From Triglochin maritima (Eukaryota; Streptophyta; Magnoliopsida; Alismatales; Juncaginaceae): a DNA stretch of 64,000 nt. The notes beneath the pieces were generated by a model. That model was not told the DNA's origin and ran no database searches. It saw only the letters and a list, made by a program, of their open reading frames with translations. A program made the position numbers and the translations under genes. Shown here piece by piece: positions 33,745 to 44,002 of the stretch. The stretch is from contig OY821784.1 in the NCBI GenBank assembly GCA_963682175.1, positions 30,051,621 through 30,115,620 on the forward strand. The letters run 5' to 3'. The number at the start of each line of letters is the position of its first letter. Positions within the stretch are counted from its first letter, which is position 1.

Positions 33745-34520
33745 GTTTGAGATTAATTAAAGTTTAGACCGCAAGTGCACGATCGTTGGTGAAGACAGGG
33801 CAAGTACGGGTCGATCAGCAGGGAGCGTTGCCAACCTTAAAGTGTGCGAAAACAAGTGGGAAATAACAATGGAAGAAGAGATTATGTGCTACTATTAAAA
33901 GACGATTATGCCACGAACGCAAAACAAACTACATCACGATGCAAATGACAACTAGAAAAATTCAGCAAACTATGTGGATGAAATATGGATGAATCTCCTG
34001 AGGGGTGGAGTGTGTGGACATATGAAGTGATAGAAGTGGTGAATGACACATGAAATCATGTATGTGTGTGTCTCAATTTCATGGCAAAACCCATCAAAAC
34101 AAAGTTTCTTCAATCAATCAAGCGAGTCAACACTAATAGAAACACACGACAAATATGTGGCATATCGAACAGGAAATTTCAGCCAATAAACATGAGGAAA
34201 CCAATCATGGGAAGTGTCTAAATCTTATTGTCAAACCCATCAAAGATCCCCCAACATGTAGATGATTAAAAAACCCGATGAACATACAAACATTCAAGTC
34301 TACACAATCAAAATTCGTCAAACATCAAAACCTCAAAACATAATTGTACATGATCTCCACCCCAAAGGGGGATGAAACTACTCACTACTCATTATACTAA
34401 CATTCATATTAAGAAGAGAAAACATTCTAATTATACTAAGATCAATAAAACACAATTTAGCTAAGCATGCAAGAATTAAAAGAGAACATGAATCTAACAA
34501 AGACTTATTTTATTCATGAC
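33745..34520 (-). repeat. Family B-related LTR fragment
   Basis: It begins 'gattaattaaagtttagaccgcaagtgcacg', the same subfamily start as at 20745. It continues with 'gtacgggtcgatcagcaggg', then 'ctccaccccaaagggggatgaaactactcactactc', landmarks of the family B LTR 3' half in reverse. The U3 half with palindromes and TATA is absent. Confidence 0.6.
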
Positions 34521-34951
34521 TCAACATGGAACCATACCACCAGTGTTGCTGGTCTAATCCATGAGCAAGTTACCCGAAAGTGTGACCATCACTTGGCACA
34601 TAGTGGTCTTCCGGATTGACACCCGAACTCGCGACAATGACCTACATGATTCCATCGCAAGTTGGGAATGCTCGTCCTGTAGCAAATGACAGTGCGCACG
34701 TCTAGATCTTATCTCACGTCTGGCCTCTCTACATATATAGAAGTCTTTCAAATAGGCTCGTCGGCCCCTCAAAAAAGTAGTGCCCAAGAAAAATTATATT
34801 AAAATAGGAAGCAGGGAGCGTTGCCAACCTTATATTAATCCTGATGCGAGTTAATACAATAGGAAGTAATTGTTACTTTAGTTCTTGTGTTATTGTTCGC
34901 TTTTTGGTCATGCCATATCATCTAATGGTAGGTCTCCACAAATTTATTCAG
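34521..34951. other. Unassigned sequence with a 23-bp copy of the LTR
   Basis: No gene recognised. A 23-bp segment at 34810-34832 exactly repeats 33817-33839 inside the neighbouring LTR fragment, probably a repair or template-switch footprint. The splice acceptor for the candidate exon that follows lies at 34950-34951 (or 34930-34931). Confidence 0.4.
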
Positions 34952-36061
34952 AGGGATGACCCGGATGTGATCCCTGAAGATATGAGTTTTGAAGTATTAG
35001 AAATGTTTACACATGAGTTGACAAGGGTAAGAATTTGCACATATACATGTGGTGTAGGTGTATGTAATAAACTACATAGTCATGCAATTCATGATATTGG
35101 GAATAATTATTTTCCTTTTATAATTTTCTTTTCGGAAAATGTAAACCATACTCCTTGTATGCTAACATTCTAGTAATAAGGATGATAGCAGAAGGTCATT
35201 TCCTTGGAGGATTTTCGCTTTCAACTCTAGGCTTTGATTTGTATGGTCTTCAACGTTCATTTTACCTAGTTAAAGGTATCACCAAATTTTGGTAATATAT
35301 GATCATCTTGTGATTGAAATTTTTATGTGATCGGGTTTAAATGTTATTATTAAATAAATTGTAATTGAAAAGTTCAATTATAATGTGATCATATATGATT
35401 TAAATTATTTTTGATATTTTATCTATTTGAAAATCCAATTATTATGTGATCATATATGAATTAAATGTTTGATACTTCAAATAACACATATAAGAATGGT
35501 GATTTTACAAAAAAATATTATTGATGAATGCAAATACTCACTCGGACTATAAATATAAATCAAGGCTATTAATTTCGTTTCAGTGGTCAAAACGTATGTT
35601 ACACTCTACGGGGATTTTGTTGTCTTGACAAAACATAATTTCCAGTTTATAATTATGAAGCTTTTGTTTCTTATCATACTTCTCAATGTCCAAAAATTAT
35701 CATACTCCACGTATAATATTAATCGTGTACTTCTTTTTATAAAACATTTATGTTGACTGATCCATTCCTCTTTAATCTTCATGTTCTTTTATTTCATTGT
35801 TCTTCAAGTTCTACTATCTGTGACTTACACCATTGTCTTTAAGTTCTAAAGGAACACATAATATCAGCATTAAGTTCCATATCTTCTCATTTATTACATT
35901 TCGAAATAGGTCAATATCTAAAGGAACACATAATATTAGCATCGTAATTGGAAATTAACTATTATTTTGATTACTTTTACTATGAATGGTTTACAGCAGA
36001 ATGTGCACATTTTGGATATGGTCGTTACAGAACTTCTGGAGAAATCTAGAGTACTGGATTG
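34952..36061 (+). CDS. Two phase-matched exons of an unidentified gene
   Basis: The first candidate exon is 34952-35026 (acceptor AG at 34950, donor GTAAG at 35027). It encodes RDDPDVIPEDMSFEVLEMF followed by THELTR. The second is 36000-36061 (acceptor CAG ending at 35999, donor GTATAA at 36062), encoding NVHILDMVVTELLEKSRVLD. The splice joins codons in phase 0 and the joined peptide looks like natural alpha-helical protein, which is the main reason for the call. I do not recognise the family. An alternative acceptor at 34931 would add GLHKFIQ. Other exons were not found; the next 170 bases lead into LTR D1, so the gene may be broken. It could also be a gene fragment carried by a transposon. 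Confidence 0.4.
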
Positions 36062-36234
36062 GTATAATAACCAAAATCCTTCTTTTTTTTGCTGGTTGCC
36101 TAATATTTCAAGTTAGAACTCTGTTCTTGATAGATAATGTGGTAATCCATTAGTCCTCTTCACTGAGTTTCTCTCCTTCCGTTAGATAACAATGGCACTT
36201 TGTAAGCTTAGACAATGTGTGATTCCTAGGTTTG
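36062..36234. other. Short unassigned spacer
   Basis: Follows the candidate donor site. No further exon was recognised before the D1 LTR. Confidence 0.4.
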
Positions 36235-37086
36235 TGTAACGCCTCCGAAAAAGCAGAAAATTTAAACGAATTATCAAGGAACAAACCTAATGTGAAATGG
36301 GGAAATTACTCATAAAATATTCACCACGGTGCACCGTTACAAAAGGAGTTCGAGTATGATTACATCAAGATACGGAAAGGAGTTAATACAATAAAGACCA
36401 CAACCTAAGATATAATGAAACTGAAGAATCCGGTCCCCAGTGTACTTGTCCTCGGTCGCCACCCACTCAACACCTAAAGAGACCTAAAAGGCAAACATGA
36501 GAAAATGCCTAAGTTTTCATAGCGAAAACCTTGTATATCAAGTCCCCCTAAACCTGCATGAATAACTTTACAATGACCCTATCATACTAGTATATCGTGA
36601 CACAAAAAATGCTATATGTACAACCGTCCCCATCTTGGGGTAACAAGGTACAACGGTCCACCAACCACATCGGGTCCCCGAAGGTACCTACCATAGGCAC
36701 ATGCAGCGTTATGGAGGTACGCAACTAATTCCCACTCACGACTATACTAATCATGAGGGTTTGGTGACTGTCACCGACCAACGTCTGCCCTCACACACCC
36801 TGTGTGAGAAACCTAAGGAACTTGGCATACCTCTTCTTCGTGTTCACCAGAGTTGCCTGAGTTCGTTGGAGCTTGCCTCTCCTTGCCTCCGGGGATCCAG
36901 CCACAACCAAGCCCACCTCTGGTCAGCCACCAAAAGTTGTCTTGTCTCCGGAGAAGCTTCGACCCGCGCTGGCTACACACACCAGACCGTCCTATTAGAT
37001 TGTTGCAGCCGTTGTTCGTCGAAGCCCCGGCAGGCCAGGACACCGGACGTGAAGAGGAGAAGGAGATGGTGAGGTGGTGAAGGAGT

Positions 37087-37118
<32 letters not shown>

Positions 37119-37282
37119 TATATGAATGTGTGTTTCTCTTCACACACACAAGGCATGCATGCCCATTCGTCCACCCTACCTCCACTTTACATCGTACGCC
37201 CCCACCATCCCTCACCCATGCTTCTAAAGTAAAACCATAATTAGCCTTAACCTACACACTAACCACACTTAACCCACTAAGA
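36235..37282 (-). repeat. Chromovirus-type LTR fragment D1
   Basis: It starts TGTAACGCCTCCGAAAA, the reverse complement of the A1 LTR end (TTTCGGGGCGTTACA), and shares the order of the A1/C1 LTRs, including a (GA)n run at 37091-37119. The palindrome array seen in A1, C1 and D2 is missing, so the middle of the LTR is deleted or this is a separate subtype. Confidence 0.55.
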
Positions 37283-37283
37283 T

Positions 37284-38399
37284 TGTAATGTCTCCAAAAT
37301 AGCCGAAAATTTAAACAAATTATCAAGACAATAAAACCAAAATAACATGGGACACTACTCAATAAACATTCATCAAGGTGCACCATTACACAGAAGTTTC
37401 AAAAGTATGATTACATCATAAAGCAAGAAATTACAAATACAAGTAATCATAACAAGCTAAAAGATAAACTAGAGGATTCGGTCATAGGTATACTCGTCCT
37501 CGGTCGCCACCCGCTAAACACTTAAAGAGGCCCTGAAATCCTACATGAAGAAAAGCCTAAGTTTTCATAACGAAAACGCTATATGGCAAGCTTTCTATAC
37601 ACATACATGCATGTACAATGCATGCCCTATCATACTAGTATCATGGCATAAGTAAAACTTCCCCATCCAGGGGCAAAATAAGGGACATCAGTCCCACCAA
37701 CAAGATCGAGTCCCCCAAAGGGACCTACCGCAGGCATATGCCGTCCTACAGAGGTATGTTCACAAGAGTTGAACACATTGTCTTCTCACACAAGAAGATA
37801 CCTTGGTTGCTTACACAAGTTAAAAATCATCGATTGCCCACACAAGCTGAAACATGCTCGTCGCCATCAAGGTTGCACGGTCAACTCCGCCGCCACACAG
37901 GCCTAACGGTCAACTCACCTGACTGTACCACAGCTTGGCTACCTACCAGAATAAACGTGGGTTAGTGACCCACTACCATTTAGGACTAGGCAGTTACCTC
38001 CGTCACCCTCAGGCGGCAGTCACCTCACCCAGTACCTCACCCAACAGAGCTGCATAACAATGCAAAGCCTTGGGATCCACAATCTCTTAGGTCTTCTACC
38101 TAGAGTGAATCCACAATGTCAATGCAAAATAGAGTTCATAAATATGAAATGGCATGTGTATCAAGTATCCACACCTTTCCACACGGCGATCCTTGGGCAA
38201 GTGTGATCGTCGCACCCACCGTCACCTCTCGTCACACGCACGAGGCGAGGACACGGTTTTCCATGGACAAAGGTGACACTATCAAAGGAAACATGAAACT
38301 CTATATTCGGCACCAATGGTCGACCGAAAAAGATAAGGTGGTCGATAGTTCCCTCTTAAAATGTTCAAACATGCATACAACTGGTCGAACAAACACAAA
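37284..38399 (-). repeat. Chromovirus-type LTR fragment D2, first part
   Basis: It starts TGTAATGTCTCC and runs in parallel with D1 for its first several hundred bases. It then enters a decayed palindrome array (38317 and 38339, 22 bp apart; 38382 with a weaker partner at 38362). A1 inserted into the array, and D2 continues at 54820. Confidence 0.55.
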
Positions 38400-38892
38400 C
38401 AAAATGTTACATCCTAACCCTTGATTAATGGGTTGATTGTGTTTTAGGTGGAGGATTAGAAGAAGTGGAGGTGGAGGGCTGAGATTGTTTGGGTGGCGTT
38501 GAGGTGGATGGTGGAGATGAGGGGAGGTGTTTGAGTAGGTGGGTGCTCTCTCTCTCTCTCACTCGTGCATTCCTCTCTCTCACTCAAGTCTCTCTCTCCC
38601 TCTCTCTCTTGATCCGCAACTCTCTGAGGTGAGGAGGGCTCGAGGCTCACCGGATCGTGTGGTTCGAGGCTCGCCGGATCGTGTGGCCGGAGGAAGGGGA
38701 TCACGTTCGGGTTTCGCCGGAGAGAAGAGTTTTGCGAGGAAGCGCTCGCCGGGATTCTTCGAAGGCTTCTTCAAGCCTTAAGGTATGTCAAGCTTAGTGT
38801 AGACCTCCTTTTAGCCTTTGCGAGGGTTGGAGTAGCCGACGGTAGGCTGGAAGGCTCGTCGAGAACCTTGCAGCAGCTTTTCTGCTCTACAA

Positions 38893-39407
38893 CGGTCGAC
38901 CGGCGGGATGGCGCGGTCGACCGGTCGTAGTGTAAATTGGCCTAAAACCCTTGCACTGGTCGAACGATAATCTTCGAGTGGTCGACCGGTGGTGCGTTTT
39001 ACCAGGGGAATAAGGCTCTGGGTGTTTTTGGTCGAACGAGTCCCCTTTGTCGGTCGACCGAACGCACTGTTGTAGGTCGGTTGGGGGCGTTGACCATCTA
39101 AACGGTCGACCGCTCATTGACTTCGTCTGACCGGGACTTAAGTTAACTTATTGGCCGGTCGACCGGGAGTGTGGTTTCGGTCGACCGTGTAGTGCGGTTT
39201 TGTTGGGGGTTTCTACTGGATGATTTTGGTCGACCGTTATCTGAGGGTCGTTCGACCGTTGGTGCTTTTTGAGCAAGAGAGGATTTTCCCTGTTGGATTT
39301 CGGTCAACCGTGATTTGAGAGTCGTTCGACCGGTTGGACATTATTTCGGTTTTTCTGAGGAATAGTTGTGGTGTTCGGTCGACCGTTTGGGTTCTTCCGT
39401 TCGACCG
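38893..39407 (+). promoter_or_regulatory. Phased palindrome array, A1 5' LTR
   Basis: Sixteen CGGTCGACCG-type sites form eight pairs with starts at 38893/38914, 38957/38979, 39029/39051, 39103/39124, 39156/39178, 39227/39249, 39301/39323 and 39376/39398. In-pair spacing is 21-22 bp. Pair-to-pair steps are 64, 72, 74, 53, 71, 74 and 75. Many second members are CGTTCGACCG or have one changed base, yet the spacing holds. Confidence 0.8.
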
Positions 39408-39526
39408 TTTGGGCACTGTTTTGCATATGGATGCTTGTGTCGTGTGTTGTTGGATCCGCCTCGAGGGCAACGGGTCTCCGGCCTTTTTTGGGGCGACGGT
39501 ACAGACATTGCCGACCTAAGAGGAGG

Positions 39527-39646
39527 GTTGTTGTTGTGGCTCTGAGGAGCGGGTGCCGTGTGTGCACGTTGTTGTTGTGGCTCTGAGGAGCGGGTGTCGT
39601 GTGTGCACGTTGTTGTGGCTCTGAGGAGCGGGTGCCTTGTGTGCAC
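39527..39646 (+). repeat. Minisatellite in A1 5' LTR, three units
   Basis: Units of about 41 bp contain GGCTCTGAGGAGCGGGTG and end in GTGTGTGCAC. The 3' LTR of the same element has four units. Confidence 0.9.
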
Positions 39647-40112
39647 GTGTGATTGAGGGGTTGGGGTGAGAGGACCCTTGAGACCCGAGGCCGATGTATT
39701 ACAGTTGTGCCTGGTGTGCACGGGAGATTGAGATGTTTTTACTGCATTTTCATTTCATGTTTCATTACGCATATTATATTCATATTTTAGGGGTTTGGCA
39801 TACGGGGTTTCCTCTCGGGAAACTCAGGCATATTCATGTTTTATGTCAGGTCGTACGCGTCAGTAGGAGGTGGTGACTGCGGACAGGAGCACCCAGACCA
39901 GATCCTGTCTCTTTTGGTTCTTCGAGGTGGATGATTTTTCCCTTGTACATGTGTTGTATATCTTTTGTGTTGGGTTGTAATCATCCTTGACTCTTGTATT
40001 GTACAGTTTCCCATATTATATATATATGTACTCGTGGTTTGGTGACGACCCCAGTGTTGATTCTTATATGTTTTAAGTTTTAATTTTTCCGCTGTTTCGG
40101 GGCGTTACAATT

Positions 40113-40124
40113 TGGTATCAGAGC
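40113..40124 (+). other. Primer-binding site (initiator tRNA-Met) of A1
   Basis: TGGTATCAGAGC follows the LTR by three bases. Confidence 0.9.
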
Positions 40125-40237
40125 TTTCGGTCCCGGTGTGCTTGTCCAATGAAACCACCTTAGAGGTCTTGCATTTAGTTTTCATTCATCATGCATTCAT
40201 TCATTAATTCATTGTCATTTTCTGTCCTCTTGTGTAG

Positions 40238-41474
40238 ATGCCTCCGAGACGTGTGAGGCCACCTTCACGTTATAGGGGCGCCAGTGAGGAGTCTGGTAGG
40301 GAGGACAGAGAGGAGGAGGAGAGGAGGACCCTTCAGGGGACTCTTGGTAGGCTGGGCGAGTTTCTTGAGCGCCAGTCTGCACAGGCCGAGCAGGAAGGGG
40401 CAGGGGCAGTGCTGGATCGGTTTATCCGACAATACCCTCCTTCCTTCGACGGCAGTGGTGAGCCGGAGGCAGCTGTGGATTGGGTCTTCAAGATCCGGAA
40501 GATCTTCAGAGCGATCGGTTGTCCTTCTGAGAGGCAGGTGGATCTGGCCACCTATGTGTTGGACGGAGAGGCGGCCAACTGGTGGAGGTCCACGTCGGCT
40601 GTTGTGTTTGAGGACAGCGAGGAGGTGGGCTGGGAGGAATTCCTCGCGGAGTTCAACCAGCAGTATTTTCCCCAGCATGCGCGTGATAGGAAGAAGGAGG
40701 AGTTCCTAGCACTCGAGCAGCGAGAGATGACGCTGACGGCTTACATTAGCAGGTTTCACGCCCTGGAGCGTTACTGCCCGGATACTTATGTGACACCGGA
40801 GCAGAGAGCTCGGAAGTTTATCCGAGGGTTGAGGCTGCAGTTCCGGTCTCGTATGACCACGAGTATGCCGCAGACTTTAACTGATGCAGTGACGTTTGCG
40901 ACGATTATGGAGAAGGACTACCAGGAGACGGTAGAGGCTAGGAAGGTGCAGACGAAGGCCAGTGTGCGACCTGGAGATCAGATTTTGGGAAATCCAGGCA
41001 AGAGGCCCCAGATTGATAGTGGTGGATCACAGCAGTCGGGGCAGTGCCGGCAGTGTGGTAGGGTCCACCCCGGGCGCGGGTGTGGGGCTCGATCAGGTGC
41101 ATGCCATGGTTGTGGCCAGACGGGTCACTTCATTCGTTTCTGCCCGAGTAGGTCGGGTGGACCTAGTGGACGACCGTGTTCCTCCTCAGCTAGCGGAGCT
41201 GGACCGAGTCGACCAGTTGCACCCACGCAGCAGGGGAAGAGTGTGGGACGTGTCTTCACCATTCAGGCGGAGGAGGCTAGAGACGCCAGTGCTGTGGTGG
41301 AAGGTACGCATTATGTTGATTGGTTGATTGCTAGAGTGCTTTTCGACTGCGGGGCCACACACTCGTTCATCTCTGAGCAGTTTGCGAGCGTGTTAGGCCG
41401 TACCCATACTATGTTGACTACCACGTTGGAAGTCAGCACACCCTTGGGTTTGGTGGGCATTGTGGGGAGCTTCC
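40238..41474 (+). pseudogene. A1 gag and start of protease
   Basis: An open frame of about 412 codons runs from MPPRRVRPPSR to the B5 insertion. Residues 70-230 are the Retrotrans_gag domain (YVLDGEAANWWR, EFNQQYFPQHARDRKKEEF, ALERYCP). A CCHC zinc knuckle CHGCGQTGHFIRFC lies at about 288-301. The retropepsin active-site stretch LFDCGATHSFIS (about 368-379) has Asp-Cys-Gly in place of the more usual Asp-Ser/Thr-Gly. B5 then breaks the protease; the remainder lies at 49846 onward. Gag itself looks intact and could be translated, with a short tail read from B5. Confidence 0.9.
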
Positions 41475-41843
41475 TGATTGACATCATTTCATGCTCATAT
41501 TTGTATCTTATATCCATCATCTTTCACCTAAATAATGCTATGTTGCGAGTTTTATGTTTAGTTTTCAGGAATAAATAGGTTTGAAGAGATGAAGCATAAA
41601 AGGACCCAACAATTGGGAAAAAGGACTGAATTGTGAGATCTGTGGACCAAGATGCACGGAAGAAGGACCTGAATGCAAGACCGAAGGACCTAAGAGCAAA
41701 ACAGAATACTCCTCACCATCATGGGGAGTATTTTGGCAATTCTATTCGGGTCGGAGCTCCAACATGCAAAATAGATGCATCAAATACCAACAAAGCCTTC
41801 CAGAAAAGCCCACAAGAAATTCCAGAGCGATCCGGACACTGTA

Positions 41844-41882
41844 GACCGCTAATTAGCGGTCCAAGACCGCTAATTGGCTGTC
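41844..41882 (+). promoter_or_regulatory. Paired 18-bp palindromes, B5 5' LTR
   Basis: GACCGCTAATTAGCGGTC (41844-41861, perfect palindrome) and GACCGCTAATTGGCTGTC (41865-41882, imperfect) start 21 bp apart, about 120 bases upstream of the TATA box. The 3' LTR copy keeps the second as GACCGCTAATTGGCGGTC. Confidence 0.75.
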
Positions 41883-41959
41883 ACTTTTGGCCCAAATGAG
41901 CTCAAATTCCTCCAGCACATGTATTAGAGGATGTTTAGGCTATTTGTGGTATCGGTTTA

Positions 41960-42010
41960 GTCCCACATCGGGGGATTGTCCCGGATTAGCTTTTTCCATG
42001 GCTATAAATA
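41960..42010 (+). promoter_or_regulatory. USE-like element and TATA box, B5 5' LTR
   Basis: GTCCCACATCG (41960-41970) matches the plant snRNA upstream sequence element. TATAAATA follows at 42003-42010 after 32 intervening bases. An imperfect inverted block (GGGGGATTGTCCC) fills the space between. This would be the promoter of the B5 transcript. Confidence 0.75.
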
Positions 42011-42935
42011 GAACTCTTCACCTCCTATTGTAATCACTCCATATTTTAAGTGGCTATTCTTCCTACTAGAAGTGAGGCCTTGAAGCACACACTAAAGTAG
42101 GAGGATGCTACTCTTAATGTGAGTCATTTTATCAATAAAGTTTTGTGTTTCTTTCATTGTTTATTTTATGCTTCTTTTATTGTTTGTGCATGTTTTAGTT
42201 TAATCGTCTTTTAATTCTAGCTTAGTTTTAATATGCTTTCTTTCCATAGTTTAATAATTAGTGTAATGTTTAGTGAGTAGTTCCATCCCCTTTGGGGGTG
42301 GAGTAGATGTACATACATGCATTAGAGAATGGGATGAATGCTTTAATTTCAATGTGTTGATTAAACATGAATGTATGCTTGCTTGTTTAGGATAGAATTT
42401 ACAACTTGATGAGTTTTGCCAAAATGATTAGACACATCTCATGCTTGTTTAGGTTCTGAAATAAACACCTTGCATATGTAAATGTTAATCAACTAAGTTG
42501 GTGAATAGATTGATAGGTTTTGCCATAACATTTAGACACTTCCTATGCTTGATAAACACCACATTCATGTGCTTAAAGAATGTATTCTACACCCACCTCT
42601 TTGCTTGTGTGCACTCACTCCACCCCTTAGGGGTTTTCCATTCCTGAAATTCCAACACTTCTATTTTGTTCTTAGCTTAGTTTTTATTTGATCGTTTATT
42701 TCTTTCTTTCGCATTTCGTACTTCTTAGCGTAGTTTAGTGTAGAGTAGTGTAACCAACTCTCTTCTCCATTATTTTCGCCACTTGATTTCGTGCAAACAA
42801 GAGGCCGCTCACCTCCCTGAGGATGACCCGTACTTGCCACCGCTTCATCGCGGCCGTGCACTTGCGGTTTAAAATAAAACTCACATTGAGAAGGGGAAGC
42901 ATCTAGTGAAGTTTGGAGGCGGTTTGAGAGAAGAA

Positions 42936-42974
42936 GACCGCCAATCAGCGGTCTACAACCGCCAACTGGCGGTC
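42936..42974 (+). promoter_or_regulatory. Second palindrome pair in the B5 leader
   Basis: GACCGCCAATCAGCGGTC (42936) and AACCGCCAACTGGCGGTC (42957) start 21 bp apart, about 50 bases past the LTR. They repeat the design of the U3 pair in transcribed sequence. Confidence 0.7.
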
Positions 42975-44002
42975 TGGTTGTTTCATTTCACCTCGAAATT
43001 TCTTTGGAGTATTTTTTTATATGATATAGTGGTCTGGGACTTAATTTGGCATGTTTTGACTTATAGTTTGTTCCCAGATCAATAATCAAACCTCCCTTAA
43101 GCAACTTGGACCCTAAAACTCAAAGCAAAAGGTTAGGCATTCTTTTTGTTTAGGCCATGCATCATGTATGTGACTTAGGCATTTAGATTGTCTTTTTTCT
43201 TAGCTTTATTTTCTGTTGCTGAGAGCTGGCGTGAGGTACGCACCTTCTACTCTTATTCATGCATTTCGTATGAACATGCATTAGTTAGTAGGAAGTGCAT
43301 TGAAACAAGTGTGAGTTGAGCGTTGTTTGGAGAGTTGATTGCTAGATTTAGGACTCCAAAACGCTACTAAGGAGGGGTTGTCCCATAAAAGATAAGGTGG
43401 GGGATTTCATCACCCTTTCCTTTGCCCCAAAAACCACACTAATCAAGAGCCTAATTTTAAAATCAAGTAGACATTGGCCTTAAGGAATTCGGACGCATTA
43501 GGAGAGTGATCCGGTCCCGACCGTCATGACCTGATCGGCGTTGCCCACTTTGTCGATAGTAGGAGAGACGAGATCCCCAGATCTTGGCTCACTTGCTGGG
43601 CTTTGTGGTCCTCGTTGTAGGGAGGTGAGGCGTGTTGAGGCCGTGTGACCTCGCAGTTAGGCGTCGTCTAGCTGTAAGGACCTATAGCGACCTTAGGATT
43701 GCTTGAGCCTTGTTTGCTTGTGTGCTTCTACCTGTACCCATCCGCCGTAGCATAAGGACTTCTTCCCTTCTCTCCTGAGTCATTCTTTCGCTCCTGTGTT
43801 CCCCCGTCTTCTCCTCTACGCACATTCTTTGTTAGAAAAAAAAAAGAAAAAAAAAGTTTTGTTTTGTGTGTGTGCACCTTTGTGCATGCTTTCGTGGACA
43901 CGAGACGAGAGTGGTCGTTTGACGAGGAGCGTTGTCAATCCGGCTTCGGTCATCGATTTCTCGACACCTCCCTCCTCTCGTGTCGCACGCAGTCCGAGTT
44001 CA

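Larger units (their letters stand above)
38405..40109 (+). repeat. 5' LTR of A1
   Basis: It starts TGTTACATCC and ends GCGTTACA. In order it holds a CT-rich tract (about 38548-38609), the phased palindrome array (38893-39407), a minisatellite of three ~41-bp units (39527-39646) and an AT-rich end. No clear TATA box was found ahead of the array. Confidence 0.95.
41475..42885 (+). repeat. 5' LTR of B5
   Basis: It starts TGATTGACATC; the last bases are TCACA, against TTCAACA in the 3' copy. U3 holds the palindrome pair 41844-41861/41865-41882. Then come the USE-like element at 41960, TATAAATA at 42003, and a long R-U5 with the 'cttcatcgcggccgtgcacttgcgg' end. Confidence 0.95.

Noticed and set aside
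34554..34787. 77-residue minus-strand frame
   Set aside because: Arg-rich with no known domain and no splice or start support.
36701..37215. Overlapping frames on both strands in D1
   Set aside because: They lie in an LTR whose ends and GA repeat match the chromovirus LTRs; no domain is seen.
39341..39721. 126-residue minus-strand frame rich in His, Thr and Arg near A1 LTR end
   Set aside because: It reads the antisense of the ~41-bp minisatellite; copies in the other LTR vary with repeat number.
43796..44002. Upstream extension of the B5 gag frame
   Set aside because: Begins in low-complexity lysine-coding A-rich sequence; the Met at 44003 gives a more usual gag N-terminus, though the choice is not certain.
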